NCBI GenBank assembly: GCA_014843695.1
Contig: CM026403.1
Location: 3,286,150-3,350,149 of the forward strand
DNA from: Archivesica marissinica
Taxonomy: Eukaryota > Mollusca > Bivalvia > Venerida > Vesicomyidae
Reading direction: 5' to 3'
DNA: 64,000 nt
Part shown: positions 11,001 through 24,560 of the stretch, piece after piece
Layout: each line of letters opens with the position of its first letter
Position numbering within the stretch: position 1 is the first letter of the stretch
Notes under the pieces: generated by a model
The model's database searches: none
Told to the model about the DNA's origin: nothing
The model's input: only the letters and a program-made list of their open reading frames with translations
Position numbers and translations under genes: made by a program

Positions 11001-14000
11001 GAATGTAACGTAGATATTGGTGTGGGAAGTATAACCAAGTGTAACGTAGATATTGATGTTTTGAGTATAACCAAGTGTAACGTAGATATTGATGTGGGAA
11101 GTATAACCGAGTGTAACGTAGATATTGATGTGGGAAGCATAACCGAGTGTAACGTAGAGAATGATGTGGGAAGCATAGCCGAGTGTAACGAAGATATTGA
11201 TGTTGTGAGTATAACCAAGTGTAACGTAGAGATTTATATGGGAAGTTATCACCGAGTGTAACGTAGATATTGATGTGGGAAGTATCACCGAGTGTAACGT
11301 AGATATTGATATTGTGAGTATAACCGAGTATAACATAGAGATTGATGTGTGAAATATAACCAAGTGTAACGTAGAGATTGATGTGGGAGGCATAACCGAG
11401 TGTAACGTAGAGAATGATGTTGGAAGCATAACCGAGTGTAACGTAGATAATGATGTTGTGAGTATAACCTAGTATAACGTAGAGGTTGATGTGGGATATA
11501 TAACCAAGTGTAACGTAGAGATTGATGTGGGAGGCATAACCGAGTGTAACGTAGAGAATGATGTGGGAAGCATAACCGAGTGTATCGTAGAGATTGATGT
11601 GGGATGTATAACTGAGTATAACGTAGATATTGATGTTGTGAGTATAACCGAGTGTAACGTAGAGAATGATGTGGGAAGCATAACCGAGTGTATCGTAGAG
11701 ATTGATGTGGGATGTATCACTGAGTGTAACGTAGATATTGATGTTGTGAGTATAACCGAGTGTAAAGTAGAGATTGATGTTGTGAATATAACCGAGTGTA
11801 AGGTAGAGATTGATGTGAGAAGTATAACCGAGTGTAACGTTGAGATTGATATGGAAAGTATAACCGAGTGTAACGTAGAGATTGATGTGGGAAGTATAAC
11901 TGCGTGTAACGTAAATATTGATGTGGGAAGAATAACCGAATGTAACGTACAGATTGATGTGGGAAGAATAACCGAGTTTAACTTAGATATTAATGTGGGA
12001 AGTATAACCGAGTGTAACGTAGAGATTGATGTGGGAAGCATAACCGAGTGTAAGGTAGATATTAATGTGGGAAAAAACCGAGTGTAACGTAGATACTGAT
12101 GTGGGAAGTATAACCAAGTGTAACGTAGATATTGATGTGGGAAGTATAAGCGAGTGTAACATAGAGTTTGGTGTGGGAAGAATTACCGAGTGTAACGTAG
12201 AGATTGGTGTGGGAAGTATAACCGAGTGTAACGTAGAGATTGATGTGGGAAACATAACCGAGTGTAACGTAGATATTGATGTGGGAAGTATCACCGAGTG
12301 TAGCGTAGAGATTGATGTTGTGAGTATAACCGAGTGTAACGTAGAGATTGATGTGGGGAGTATAACTAAGTGTAACGTAGATATTGATGTTGTGAGTATA
12401 ACCGAGTATGACGTAGAGATTGATGTTGCGAGCATAGCCGAGTGTAACGTAGAAATTGGTGTTGTGAGTATAATCCAGTGTAAAGTAGAGATTGATGTTG
12501 TGAACATAACCGAGTGTAACGTAGATATTGATGTGGGAAGAATAACCGAGTGTAACGTAGATATTGATGTGGGAAGAATAACCGAGTGTAACGTAGATAT
12601 TGATGTGGGAAGTATAACCAAGTATAACGTAGAGATTGTTGTTATGAGCATAACCGAGTGTAACGTAGATATTGATGTGGGAAGTATAACCGAGTGTAAC
12701 GTAGAGATTGATGTTGTGAGTATAACCGAGTATAACGTAGAAATTGGTGTGGGGAGTATAACCAAGTGCAACGTAGAGATTGATGTGGGAAGCATAACCT
12801 AGTGTAACGTAGAGATTGATGTTGTGAGTATAACCGAGTGTATCGTAGATATTGATGTGTGAAGGATAACCGAGTGGAACGTAGAGATTGATGTTGTGAG
12901 CATAACCGAGTGTAACGTAGAGATTGGTGTTGTGAGAATAACCGAGTGTAACGTAGAGATTGGTGTTGTGAGAATAACCGAGTGTAACGTAGAGATTGAT
13001 GTGGGAAGTATAACCGAGTATAACGTAGATATTGATGTTGTGAGTATAACCGAGTGTAACGTTGAGATTGATATGGGAAGTATAACCGAGTGTAACGTAG
13101 AGATTGATGTGGGAAGTATAGCCGAGTGTAACGTAAATATTGATGTGGGAAGTATAACCGAATGTAACGTAGAGATTGATGTGGGAAGAATAACCGAGTT
13201 CAACGTAGAGATTGATGTGGGAAATATAACCTAGTGTAACGAAGAGATTGATATTGTGAGCATAGCCGAGTGAAACGTAGAGATTGATGTTGGGGTATAG
13301 CCAAGTGTACCGTAGAGATTGGTGTGGGAAGTATAACCGAGTGTAACGTAGAGATTGATGTTGGAAGCATAGCCGAGTGTAACGTAGAGATTGATGTGGG
13401 AAGAATAAGCTAGTGTAACATAGAGTTTGGTGTGGGAAGTATTACCGAGTGTAACGTAGATATTGATGTGGGAAGTATAACCGAGTGTAACGTAGAGATT
13501 GGTGTGGGTAGAATATCCGAGTGTAACGTAGAGTTTGGTGTGGGAAGTATACCCGAGTGTAACGTAGAATTTGGTGTGGGAAGTATAACCGAGTTTAACG
13601 TAGAGATTGGTGTGGGAAGTATAACCGAATGTAACGTAGATATTGGTGTGGGAAGTATAACCAAGTGTAACGTAGATATTGATGTTTTGAGTATAACCAA
13701 GTGTAACGTAGAGATTGATGTGGGAAGTATAACCGAGTGTAACGTAGATATTGATGTGGGAAGCATAAACGAGTGTAACGTAGAGAATGATGTGGGAAGC
13801 ATAACCGAGTGTAACGTATATATTGATGTTGTGAGTATAACCAAGTGTAACGTAGATATTGATATGGGAAGTTATCACCGAGTGTAACGTAGATATTGAT
13901 GAGGGAAGTATCACCGAGTGTAACGTAGATATTGATGTTGTGAGTATAACAGAGTATAACGTAGATATTGATGTGTGAAATATAACCGAGTGTAACGTAG

Positions 14001-16708
14001 ATATTGATGTTGTGAGTATAACCTAGTATAACGTAGAGATTGATGTGGGAAATATAACCAAGAGTAACGTAGAGATTGATGTGGGAGGCATAACCGAGTG
14101 TAACGTAGAGAATGATGTGGGAAGCATAACCGAGTGTATCGTAGAGATTGATGTGGGATGTATCACTGAGTGTAACGTAGATATTGATGTTGTGAGTATA
14201 ACCGAGTGTAAAGTAGAGATTGATGTTGTGAATATAACCGAGTGTAAGGTAGAGATTGATGTGGGAAGTATAACCGAGTGTAACGTTGAGATTGATATTG
14301 GAAGTATAACCGAGAGTAACGTAGAGATTGATGTGGGATGTATAACCGCGTGTAACGTAAATATTGATGTGGGAAGTATAACCGAATGTAACGTAGAGAT
14401 TGATGTGGGAAGAATAACCGAGTTTAACGTAGATATTAATGTGGGAAGTATAACCGAGTGTAACGTAGAGATTGATGTGGGAAGCATAACCGAGTGTAAG
14501 GTAGATATTAATGTGGGAAGAAAAACCGAGTGTAACGTAGATACTGATGTGGGAAGTATAACCAAGTGTAACGTAGATATTGATGTGGGAAGTATAAGCG
14601 AGTGTAACATAGAGTTTGGTGTGTGAAGAATTACCGAGTGTAACGTAGAGATTGGTGTGGGAAGTATAACCGAGTGTAACGTAGAGATTGATGTGGGAAA
14701 CATAACCGAGTGTAACGTAGATATTGATGTGGGAAGTATCACCGAGTGTAGCATAGAGATTGATGTTGTGAGTATAACCGAGTGTAACGTAGAGATTGAT
14801 GTGGGGAGTAAAACCGAGTGTAACGAAGAGATTGATGTGGGGAGTATAACTAAGTGTAACGTAGAGATTGATGTTGTGAGTATAACCGAGTATGACGTAG
14901 AGATTGATGTTGCGAGCATAGCCGAGTGTAATGTAGAAATTGGTGTTGTGAGTATAATCCAGTGTAAAGTAGAGATTGATGTTGTGAACATAACCGAGTG
15001 TAACGTAGATATTGATGTGGGAAGAATAACCGAGTGTAACGTAGATATTGATGTGGGAAGTATAACCAAGTATAACGTAGAGATTGTTGTTATGAGCATA
15101 ACCGAGTGTAACGTAGATATTGATGTGGGAAGTATCACCGAGTGTAACGTAGAAATTGATGTTGTGAGTATAACCGAGTATAACGTAGAGATTGGTGTGG
15201 GGAGTATAACCAAGTGCAACGTAGAGATTGATGTGGGAAGCATAACCGAGTGTAACGTAGAGATTGATTTTGTGAGTATAACCAAGTGTATCGTAGATAT
15301 TGATGTGCGAAGGATAACCGAGTGGAACGTAGAGATTGATGTTGTGAGCATAACCGAGTGTAACGTAGAGATTGGTGTTGTGAGAATAACCGAGTGTAAC
15401 GTAGAGATTGGTGTTGTGAGAATAACCGAGTGTAACGTAGAGATTGATGTGGGAAGTATAACCGAGTGTAACGTAGAGATTGATGTGGGAAGTATAACCG
15501 AGTGTAACGTAGAGAATGGTGTTGTGAGAATAACCGAGTATAACGTAGATATTGATATGGGAAGAATAACCGAGTGTAACGTAGAGACTGATGTGGAAAG
15601 CATAACCGAGTGTAACGTAGAGATTGATGTTGTGAGCATAACCGAGTGTAACGTAGATATTGGTGTTGTGAGCATAACCGAGTGTAACGTAGATATTGGT
15701 GTTGTGAGTATAACCGAGTGTAACATAGAGATTGATGTTGTGAGCATAACCGAGTGTAACGTAGATATTGGTGTTGTTAGTATAACCGAGTGTAACGAAG
15801 AGATTGATGTTGTGAGTATAACCGAGTGTAACGTAGATATTGGTGTTGTGAGTATAAAATAGTGTAACGTAGAGATTGATATGGGAAGCATAACTGAGTG
15901 CAACATAGATATTGGTGTTGTGAGTATAACCGGGAATAACGTATATATTGATGTGGGAAGAATAACCGAGTGTAACGTAGATATTGATGTGGGAAGTATA
16001 TCCAAGTGTAACGTATATATTGATGTTATGAGCATAACCGAGTATAACGTAGAGATCGATGTGGGAAGCATAACCGAGTGTAACGTAGAGATTGATGTGG
16101 GGCGCATAACCGAGTATAACGTAGATAATGATGTTGTGAGCATAACCAAGTGTAACGTATAGATTGATGTGCGAAGTATAGCCGAGTGTAACGTAGAGAT
16201 TGATGTGGGAAGAATAGCCGAGTGTAACGTAGAGATTGATGTTGGAAGTATAACCGAGTGTATCGTAGAGATTGATGTGGGAAGCATAACTGAGTGTAAC
16301 GTAGATATTGATGTGGGACGGATATCCGAGTGTAACATAGATATTGATGTGGGGAGTATAACCGAGTGTAACGCAGAGATTGATGTGGGAAGAATAACTG
16401 AGCGTAACGTAGAAATTGATGTGGGGAGAATAAACGAGTGTAACGTAGAGGTTGATGTGGAAAATATCATTGAGTGTAACGTAGAGATTGATGTGGGAAG
16501 TATCACTGAGTGTAACATAGAGATTGATGTTGCGAGTATAACAGAGTGTAACGTATATATTGATGTAGGAAATATAACTGAGTGTAACGTAGAGATTGAT
16601 GTGAGAAGTATAACCGAGTGTTACCTAGATATTGATGTGGGCAAGGATAACCGAGTATAACGTAGGTATTGATGTGAGAATAGCCGAGTGAACATAGAGA
16701 TTGATGTG

Positions 16709-19700
16709 GGGGTATTGCCAAGTGTACCGTAGAGATTGGTGTGGGAAGTATAACCGAGTGTAACGTAGAGATTGATGTGAGGAGTAAAACCGAGTGTAAC
16801 GTAGAGATTGATGTGGGGAGCATAACCAAGTGTATCGTAGAGATTGATGTGGGAAGCATAACCGAGTGTAACCTAGAGATTGATGTTGTGAGTATAGCCG
16901 AGTGTAACGTAGAGATTGATGTGGGAAGAATAACCGAGTGTAACGTAGAGATTGATGTGGGGAGTATAACCGAGAATAATGTAGAGATTGATGTGGGGAG
17001 TATAGCCGAGTGTAACGTAGATATTGATGTGTGAAACATAGCAGAGTGTAACTTAGAGATTGATTTGGGAAGAATAACCGAGTGTAACGTAGATATTGAT
17101 GTGGGAAGTATAACCAAGTGTAACGTAGAGATTGGTGTTATGAGCATAACCGAGTGTAACGTAGATATTGATGTGGGAAGCATCACCGAGTGTAACGTAG
17201 AGATTGATGTTGTGAGTTTAACCGAGTGTAACGTAGAGATTGGTGTGGGGAGTATAACCAAGTGTAACGTAGAGATTGATGTGGGAAGCATATCCGAGTG
17301 TAACGTAGAGATTGATGTTGTGAGTATAACCGAGTGCAAAGTAGATATTGATGTTGTGAGCATAACCGAGTGTAACGTAGAAATTGGTGTTGTGAGTATA
17401 ACCGAGTGTAACGTAGAGATTGGTGTTGTGAGCATAAACGAGTGTAACATAGGGATTGATGTGGGAAGTATAACCAAGTGTAACATAGATAATTATGTGG
17501 GAAGCATATCCGAGTGTAGCGTAGAGATTGATGTTGTTAGTATAACCAAGTGTAACGTAGAGATTGATGTGCGAAGTATAACCAAGTGTAACGTAGATAA
17601 TGATGTGGGAAGCATAACCGAGTGTAACGTAGAGCTTGATGTTGTGAGTATAACCGAGTGTAACGTAGAGATTGGTGTTGTGAGTATAAACGAGTGTAAC
17701 ATAGGGATTGATGTGGGAAGTATAACCAAGTGTAACGTAGATAATGATTTGGGAAGCATAACCGAGTGTAACGTAGAGATTGATGTGGGGCGCATAACCG
17801 AGTATAACGTAGATATTGATGTTGTGAGCATAACCAAGTGTAACGTAGAGATTGATGTGGGAAGAATAGCCCAGTGTAACATAGAGATTGATGTTGGAAG
17901 TATAACCGAGTGTATCGTAGAGATTGATGTGGGAAGCATAACTGAGTGTAACGTAGATATTGATGTGGGACGGATATCCGAGTGTAACGTAGATATTGAT
18001 GTGGGGAGTATAACCGAGTGTAACGCAGAGATTGATGTGGGAAGAATAACTGAGCGTAACATAGAAATTGATGTGGTGAGAATAAACGAGTGTAACGTAG
18101 AGGTTGATGTGGAAAATATCATTGAGTGTAACGTAGAGATTGATGTGGGAAGTATCACTGAGTGTAACATAGAGATTGATGTTGCGAGTATAACAGAGTG
18201 TAACGTATATATTGATGTAGGAAATATAACTGAGTGTAACGTAGAGATTGATGTGAGAAGTATAACCGAGTGTTACCTAGATATTGATGTGGGCAAGGAT
18301 AACCTAGTATAACGTAGGTATTGATGTGAGAATAGCCGAGTGAAACATAGAGATTGATGTGGGGGTATTGCCAAGTGTACCGTAGAGATTGGTGTGGGAA
18401 GTATAACCGAGTGTAACGTAGAGATTGATGTGAGGAGTAAAACCGAGTGTAACGTAGAGATTGATGTGGGGAGCATAACCAAGTGTATCGTAGAGATTGA
18501 TGTGGGAAGCATAACCGAGTGTAACCTAGAGATTGATGTTGTGAGTATAACCGAGTGTAACGTAGAGATTGATGTGGGAAGAATAACCGAGTGTAACGTA
18601 GAGATTGATGTGGAGAGTATAACTGAGAATAATGTAGAGATTGATGTGGGGAGTATAGCCGAGTGTAACGTAGATATTGATGTGTGAAACATAGCAGAGT
18701 GTAACTTAGAGATTGATTTGGGAAGAATAACCGAGTGTAACGTAGATATTGATGTGGGAAGTATAACCAAGTGTAACGTAGAGATTGGTGTTATGAGCAT
18801 AACCGAGTGTAACGTAGATATTGATGTGGGAAGCATCACCGAGTGTAACGTAGAGATTGATGTTGTGAGTTTAACCGAGTGTAACGTAGAGATTGGTGTG
18901 GGGAGTATAACCAAGTGTAACGTAGAGATTGAGGTGGGAAGCATAACCGAGTGTAACGTAGAGATTGATGTTGTGAGTATAACCGAGTGTAACGTAGATA
19001 TTGATGTTGTGAGCATAACCGAGTGTAACGTAGAAATTGGTGTTGTGAGTATAACCGAGTGTAACGTAGAGATTGGTGTTGTGAGTATAAACGAATGTAA
19101 CATAGGGATTGATGTGGGAAGTATAACCAAGTGTAACATAGATAATTATGTGGGAAGCATATCCGAGTGTAGCGTAGAGATTGATGTTGTTAGTATAACC
19201 AAGTGTAACGTAGAGATTGATGTGCGAAGTATAACCAAGTGTAACGTAGATAATGATGTGGGAAGCATAACCGAGTGTAACGTAGAGCTTGATGTTGTGA
19301 GTATAACCGAGTGTAACGTAGAGATTGGTGTTGTGAGTATAAACGAGTGTAACTTAGGGATTGATGTGGGAAGTATAACCAAGTGTAACGTAGATAATGA
19401 TTTGGGAAGCATAACCGAGTGTAACGTAGAGATTGATGTGGGGCGCATAACCGAGTATAACGTAGATATTGATGTTGTGAGCATAACCAAGTGTAACGTA
19501 GAGATTGATGTGCGAAGTATAGCCGAGTGTAACGTAGAGATTGATGTGGGAAGAATAGCCCAGTGTAACGTAGAGATTGATGTTGGAAGTATAACCGAGT
19601 GTATCGTAGAGATTGATGTGGGAAGCATAACTGAGTGTAACGTAGATATTGATGTGGGACGGATATCCGAGTGTAACGTAGATATTGATGTGGGGAGTAT

Positions 19701-20200
19701 AACCGAGTGTAACCCAGAGATTGATGTGGGAATTATAACTGAGCGTAACGTAGAAATTGATGTGGGGAGAATAAACGAGTGTAACGTAGAAGTTGATGTG
19801 GAAAATATCACTGAGTGTAACGTAGAGATTGATGTGGGAAGTATCACTGAGTGTAACATAGAGATTGTTGTTGCGAGTATAACAGAGTGTAACGTATATA
19901 TTGGTGTGGGAAATATAACTGAGTGTAACGTAGAGATTGATGTGAGAAGTATAACCGAGTGTAACGTATATATTGATGTGGGAAATATAACTGAGTGTAA
20001 CGTAGAGATTGATGTGAGAAGTATAACCGAGTGTTACGTAGATATTGATGTGGGCAAGGATAACCGAGTATAACGTAGATATTGATGTGGGAAGCATAAC
20101 CGAGTGTAACGTAGATATTGATATTGTGAGAATAGCCGAGTGAAACATAGAGATTGATGTGGGGGTATTGCCAAGTGTACCGTAGAGATTGGTGTGGGAA
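16709..20200 (+). repeat. Higher-order repeat units (1.65 and 1.8 kb) within the left array
   Basis: An irregular junction monomer (GCCAAGTGTACCGTAGAG after a GGGGTAT run) occurs at 16709, 18361 and 20161, each time followed by the same order of monomer variants. The first two spacings are 1652 and 1800 bp. Earlier related junctions are near 8862 and 13290. This shows kilobase-scale block duplication superimposed on the 36-bp period. Confidence 0.8.
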
Positions 20201-23200
20201 GTATAACCGAATGTAACGTAGAGATTGATGTGGGGACAATAGCCGAGTGTAACGTAATGATTGATGTGGGAAGTATCACCGAGTGTAACGTAGAGATTGA
20301 TGTTGGAAGCATAGCCGAGTGTTAAGTAGAGATTGATGTGGGAAGTATAAGCGAATGTAACATAGCGTTTGGTGTGGGACGAATTACCGAGTGTAACATA
20401 GAGATTGGTGTGGGAAGTATAACCGAGTGTAACGTAGAGATTGATGTGGGGAGTAAAACCGAGTTTAACGTAGAGATTGATGTGGGGAGCATAACCAAGT
20501 GTAACGTAGAGATTGATGTGGGAAGCATAACCGAGTGTAACCTAGAGATTGATGTTGTGAGTATAACCGAGTGTAACGTAGATATTGATGTGGGACGGAT
20601 ATCCGAGTGTAACATAGATATTGATGTGGGGAGTATAACCGAGTGTAACGTAGAGATTGGTGTTGTGAGTATAACCGAGGGTCACGTAGAGATTGAAGAG
20701 GGGAGTATATCCGAGTGTAACGTAGAGATTGATGTTTTAAGTATAACCGAGTGTAACGTAGAGATTGATGTGGGAAGTATAACCGAGTGTAACATAGAGA
20801 TTGATGTGGCAAGTATAACCGAGTGTAACGTAGAGATTGATGTGGGAAGTATAACCGAGTGTAACGTAGAGATTGATGTGTGGAGTATAACCGAGTGTCA
20901 CGTAGAGATTGATGTGGGAAGTATAACCGAGTGTAACTTAGAGATTGATGTGGGAAGTATAACCGAGTGTAACGTAGAGATTGATGTGGGGAGTATAACC
21001 GAGTATAACGTAGAGATTGATGTGGGGAATATAGCCGAGTGCAACGTAGATATTGATGTGTGAAGCATAGCAGAGTGTAACGTAGAGATTGATGTGGGAA
21101 GCATAACCGAGTGTAACGTAGAGATTGATGTTGTGAGCATAACCGATTGTAACGTAGCTATTGATTTGGGAAGAATAACCGAGTGTAACGTAGATATTGA
21201 TGTGGGAAGTATAACGAAGTGTAACGTAGAGATTGGTGTTATGAGCATAACCGAGTGTAACATAGATATTGATGTGGGAAGCATCACCGAGTGTAACGTA
21301 GAGATTGATGTTGTGAGTTTAACCGAGTGTAACGTAGAGATTGGGTTGGGAAGTATAACCAAGTATAACGTAGAGATTTATGTGGGAAGCATAACCGAGT
21401 GTAAGGTAGATATTGATGTGGGAAGCATAACCGAGTGTAACGTAGATATTGATGTGGGAAGTATAACCAAGTGTAACGTAGAGATTGATGTTATGAGCAT
21501 ACCCGAGTATAACGTAGAGATTGATGTGGGAAATATAACCAAGTGTAACGTAGAGATTGATGTGGGGCGCATAACCGAGTGTAACCTAGAGATTGATGTT
21601 GTGAGTATAACCGAGTGTAACGTAGAGATTGATGTGGGAAGCATAACCGAGTGTAACGTAGAGATTGATGTGGGGAGTATAACCGAGTGTTAAGTAGAGA
21701 TTGGTGTTGTGAGTATAACCGAGGGTCACGTAGAGATTGATGAGGGGAGTATATCCGAGTGTAACGTAGAGATTGATGTTGGAAGCATAGCCGAGTGTTA
21801 AGTAGAGATTGATGTGGGATGTATAAGCGAATGTAACATAGCGTTTGGTGTGGGACGAATTACCGAGTGTAACATAGAGATTAGTGTGGGAAGTATAACC
21901 GAGTGTAACGTAGAGATTGATGTGGGGAGTAAAACCGAGTTTAACGTAGAGATTGATGTGGGGAGCATAACCAAGTGTAACGTAGAGATTGATGTGGGAA
22001 GCATAACCGAGTGTAACCTAGAGATTGATGTTGTGAGTATAACCGAGTGTAACGTAGAGATTGATGTGGGAAGCATAACCGAGTGTAACGTAGAGATTGA
22101 TGTGGGGAGTATAACCGAGTGTAACGTAGAGATTGATGTTGTGAGTATAACCGAGGGTCACGTAGAGATTGAAGAGGGGAGTATATCCGAGTGTAACGTA
22201 GAGATTGATGTTTTGAGTATAACCGAGTGTCATGTAGAGATTGATGTGGGAAGTATAACCGAGTGTAACGTAGAGATTGATGTGGGGAGTATATCCGTTT
22301 GTAACGTAGAGATTGATGTGTGGAGTATAACCGAGTGTAACGTAGAGATTGATGTGGGAAGTATAACCGAGTGTAACTTAGAGATTGATGTGGGAAGTAT
22401 AACCGAGTGTAACGTAGAGATTGATGTGGGGAGTATAACCGAGTATAACGTAGATATTGATGTGGGGAGTATAGCCGAGTGCAACGTAGATATTGATGTG
22501 TGAAGCATAGCAGAGTGTAACGTAGAGATTGATGTGGGAAGCATAACGGAGTGTAACGTAGAGATTGATGTTGTGAGCATAACCGATTGTAACGTAGATA
22601 TTGATTTGGGAAGAATAACCGAGTGTAACGTAGATATTGATGTGGGAAGTATAACGAAGTGTAACGTAGAGATTGGTGTTATGAGCATAACCGAGTGTAA
22701 CATAGATATTGATGTGGGAAGCATCACCGAGTGTAACATAGAGATTGATGTTGTGAGTTTAACCGAGTGTAACGTAGAGATTGGGTTGGGGAGTATAACC
22801 AAGTATAACGTAGAGATTGATGTGGGAAGCATAACCTAGTGTAAGGTAGATATTGATGTGGGAAGCATAACCGAGTGTAACGTAGATATTGATGTGGGAA
22901 GTATAACCAAGTGTAACGTAGAGATTGATGTTATGAGCATAACCGAGTATAACGTAGAGATTGATGTGGGAAATATAACCAAGTGTAACGTAGAGATTGA
23001 TGTGGGGCGCATAACCGAGTGTAACCTAGATATTGATGTTGTGAGTATAACCGAGTGTAACGTAGAGATTGATGTGGGAAGCATAACCGAGTGTAACGTA
23101 GAGATTGATGTGGGGAGTATAACCGAGTGTTAAGTAGAGATTGGTGTTGTGAGTATAACCGAGGGTCACGTAGAGATTGATGAGGGGAGTATATCCGAGT

Positions 23201-24012
23201 GTAACGTAGAGATTGATGTTTTGAGTATAACCGAGTGTCACGTAGAGATTGATGTGGGAAGAATAACCGAGTGTAACTTAGAGATTGATGTGGGAAGTAT
23301 AACCGAGTGTAACGTAGAGATTGATGTGGGGAGTATATCCGAGTGTAACGTAGAGATTGATGTGGGGAGTATAACCGAGTGTCACGTAGAGATTGATGTG
23401 GGAAGTATAACCGAGTGTAACTTAGAGATTGATGTGGGAAGTATAACCGAGTGTAACGTAGAGATTGATGTGGGGAGTATAACCGAGTATAACGTAGAGA
23501 TTGATGTGGGGAGTATAGCCGAGTGCAACGTAGATATTGATGTGTGAAGCATAGCAGAGTGTAACGTAGAGATTGATGTGGGAAGCATAACGGAGTGTAA
23601 CGTAGAGATTGATGTTGTGAGCATAACCGATAACACATTGATTTGGGAAGAATAACCGAGTGTAACGTAGATATTGATGTGGGAAGTATAACCAAGTATA
23701 ACGTAGAGATTGTTGTTATGAGCATAACCGAGTGTAACTAGATATTGATGTGGGAAGCATAACCGAGTGTAACATAGAGATTGATGTTGTGAGTATAACC
23801 GAGTATAACGTAGAAATTGGTGTGGGGAGTATAACCAAGTGCAACGTAGAGATTGATGTGGGAAGCATAACCTAGTGTAACGTAGAGATTGATGTTGTGA
23901 GTATAACCGAGTGTATCGTAGATATTGATGTGTGAAGGATAACCGAGTGGAACGTAGAGATTGATGTTGTGAGCATAACCGAGTGTAACGTAGAGATTGG
24001 TGTATTGATGTT

Positions 24013-24560
24013 GTGAGTATAACCGAGTGTAACGTAGATATTGATGTTGTGAGCATAACCAAGTGTAACGTAGAAATTGGTGTTGTGAGTATAACCGAGT
24101 GTAACGTAGAGATTGGTGTTGTGAGTTTAACCGAGTGTAACGTAGAGATTGGGTTGGGGAGTATAACCAAGTGTAACGTAGAGATTGATGTGGGAAGCAT
24201 AACCGAGTGTAACGTAGAGATTGATGTTGTGAGTATAACCGAGTGTAACGTAGATATTGATGTTGTGAGCATAACCAAGTGTAACGTAGAAATTGGTGTT
24301 GTGAGTATAACCGAGTGTAACGTAGAGATTGGTGTTGTGAGTTTAACCGAGTGTAACGTAGAGATTGGGTTGGGGAGTATAACCAAGTGTAACGTAGAGA
24401 TTGATGTGGGAAGCATAACCGAGTGTAACGTAGAGATTGATGTTGTGAGTATAACCGAGTGTAACGTAGATATTGATGTTGTGAGCATAACCAAGTGTAA
24501 CGTAGAAATTGGTGTTGTGAGTATAACCGAGTGTAACGTAGAGATTGGTGTTGTGAGTAT
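24013..24560 (+). repeat. 216-bp (six-monomer) higher-order repeat
   Basis: The same six-monomer series starts at 24013, 24229 and 24445 with essentially identical sequence; the third copy breaks off after about three monomers. The exact 216-bp spacing (6 x 36) marks a very recent local amplification. It follows a broken monomer near 24000 (GATTGGTGTATTGATG). Confidence 0.8.

Noticed and set aside
14023..16518. 831-codon minus-strand ORF (LPTSISTLHSV repeats), and similar long ORFs in both arrays
   Set aside because: It arises from a stop-free 36-bp satellite. Overlapping ORFs of comparable length exist in other frames and on the other strand, and stops fall at random in all of them.
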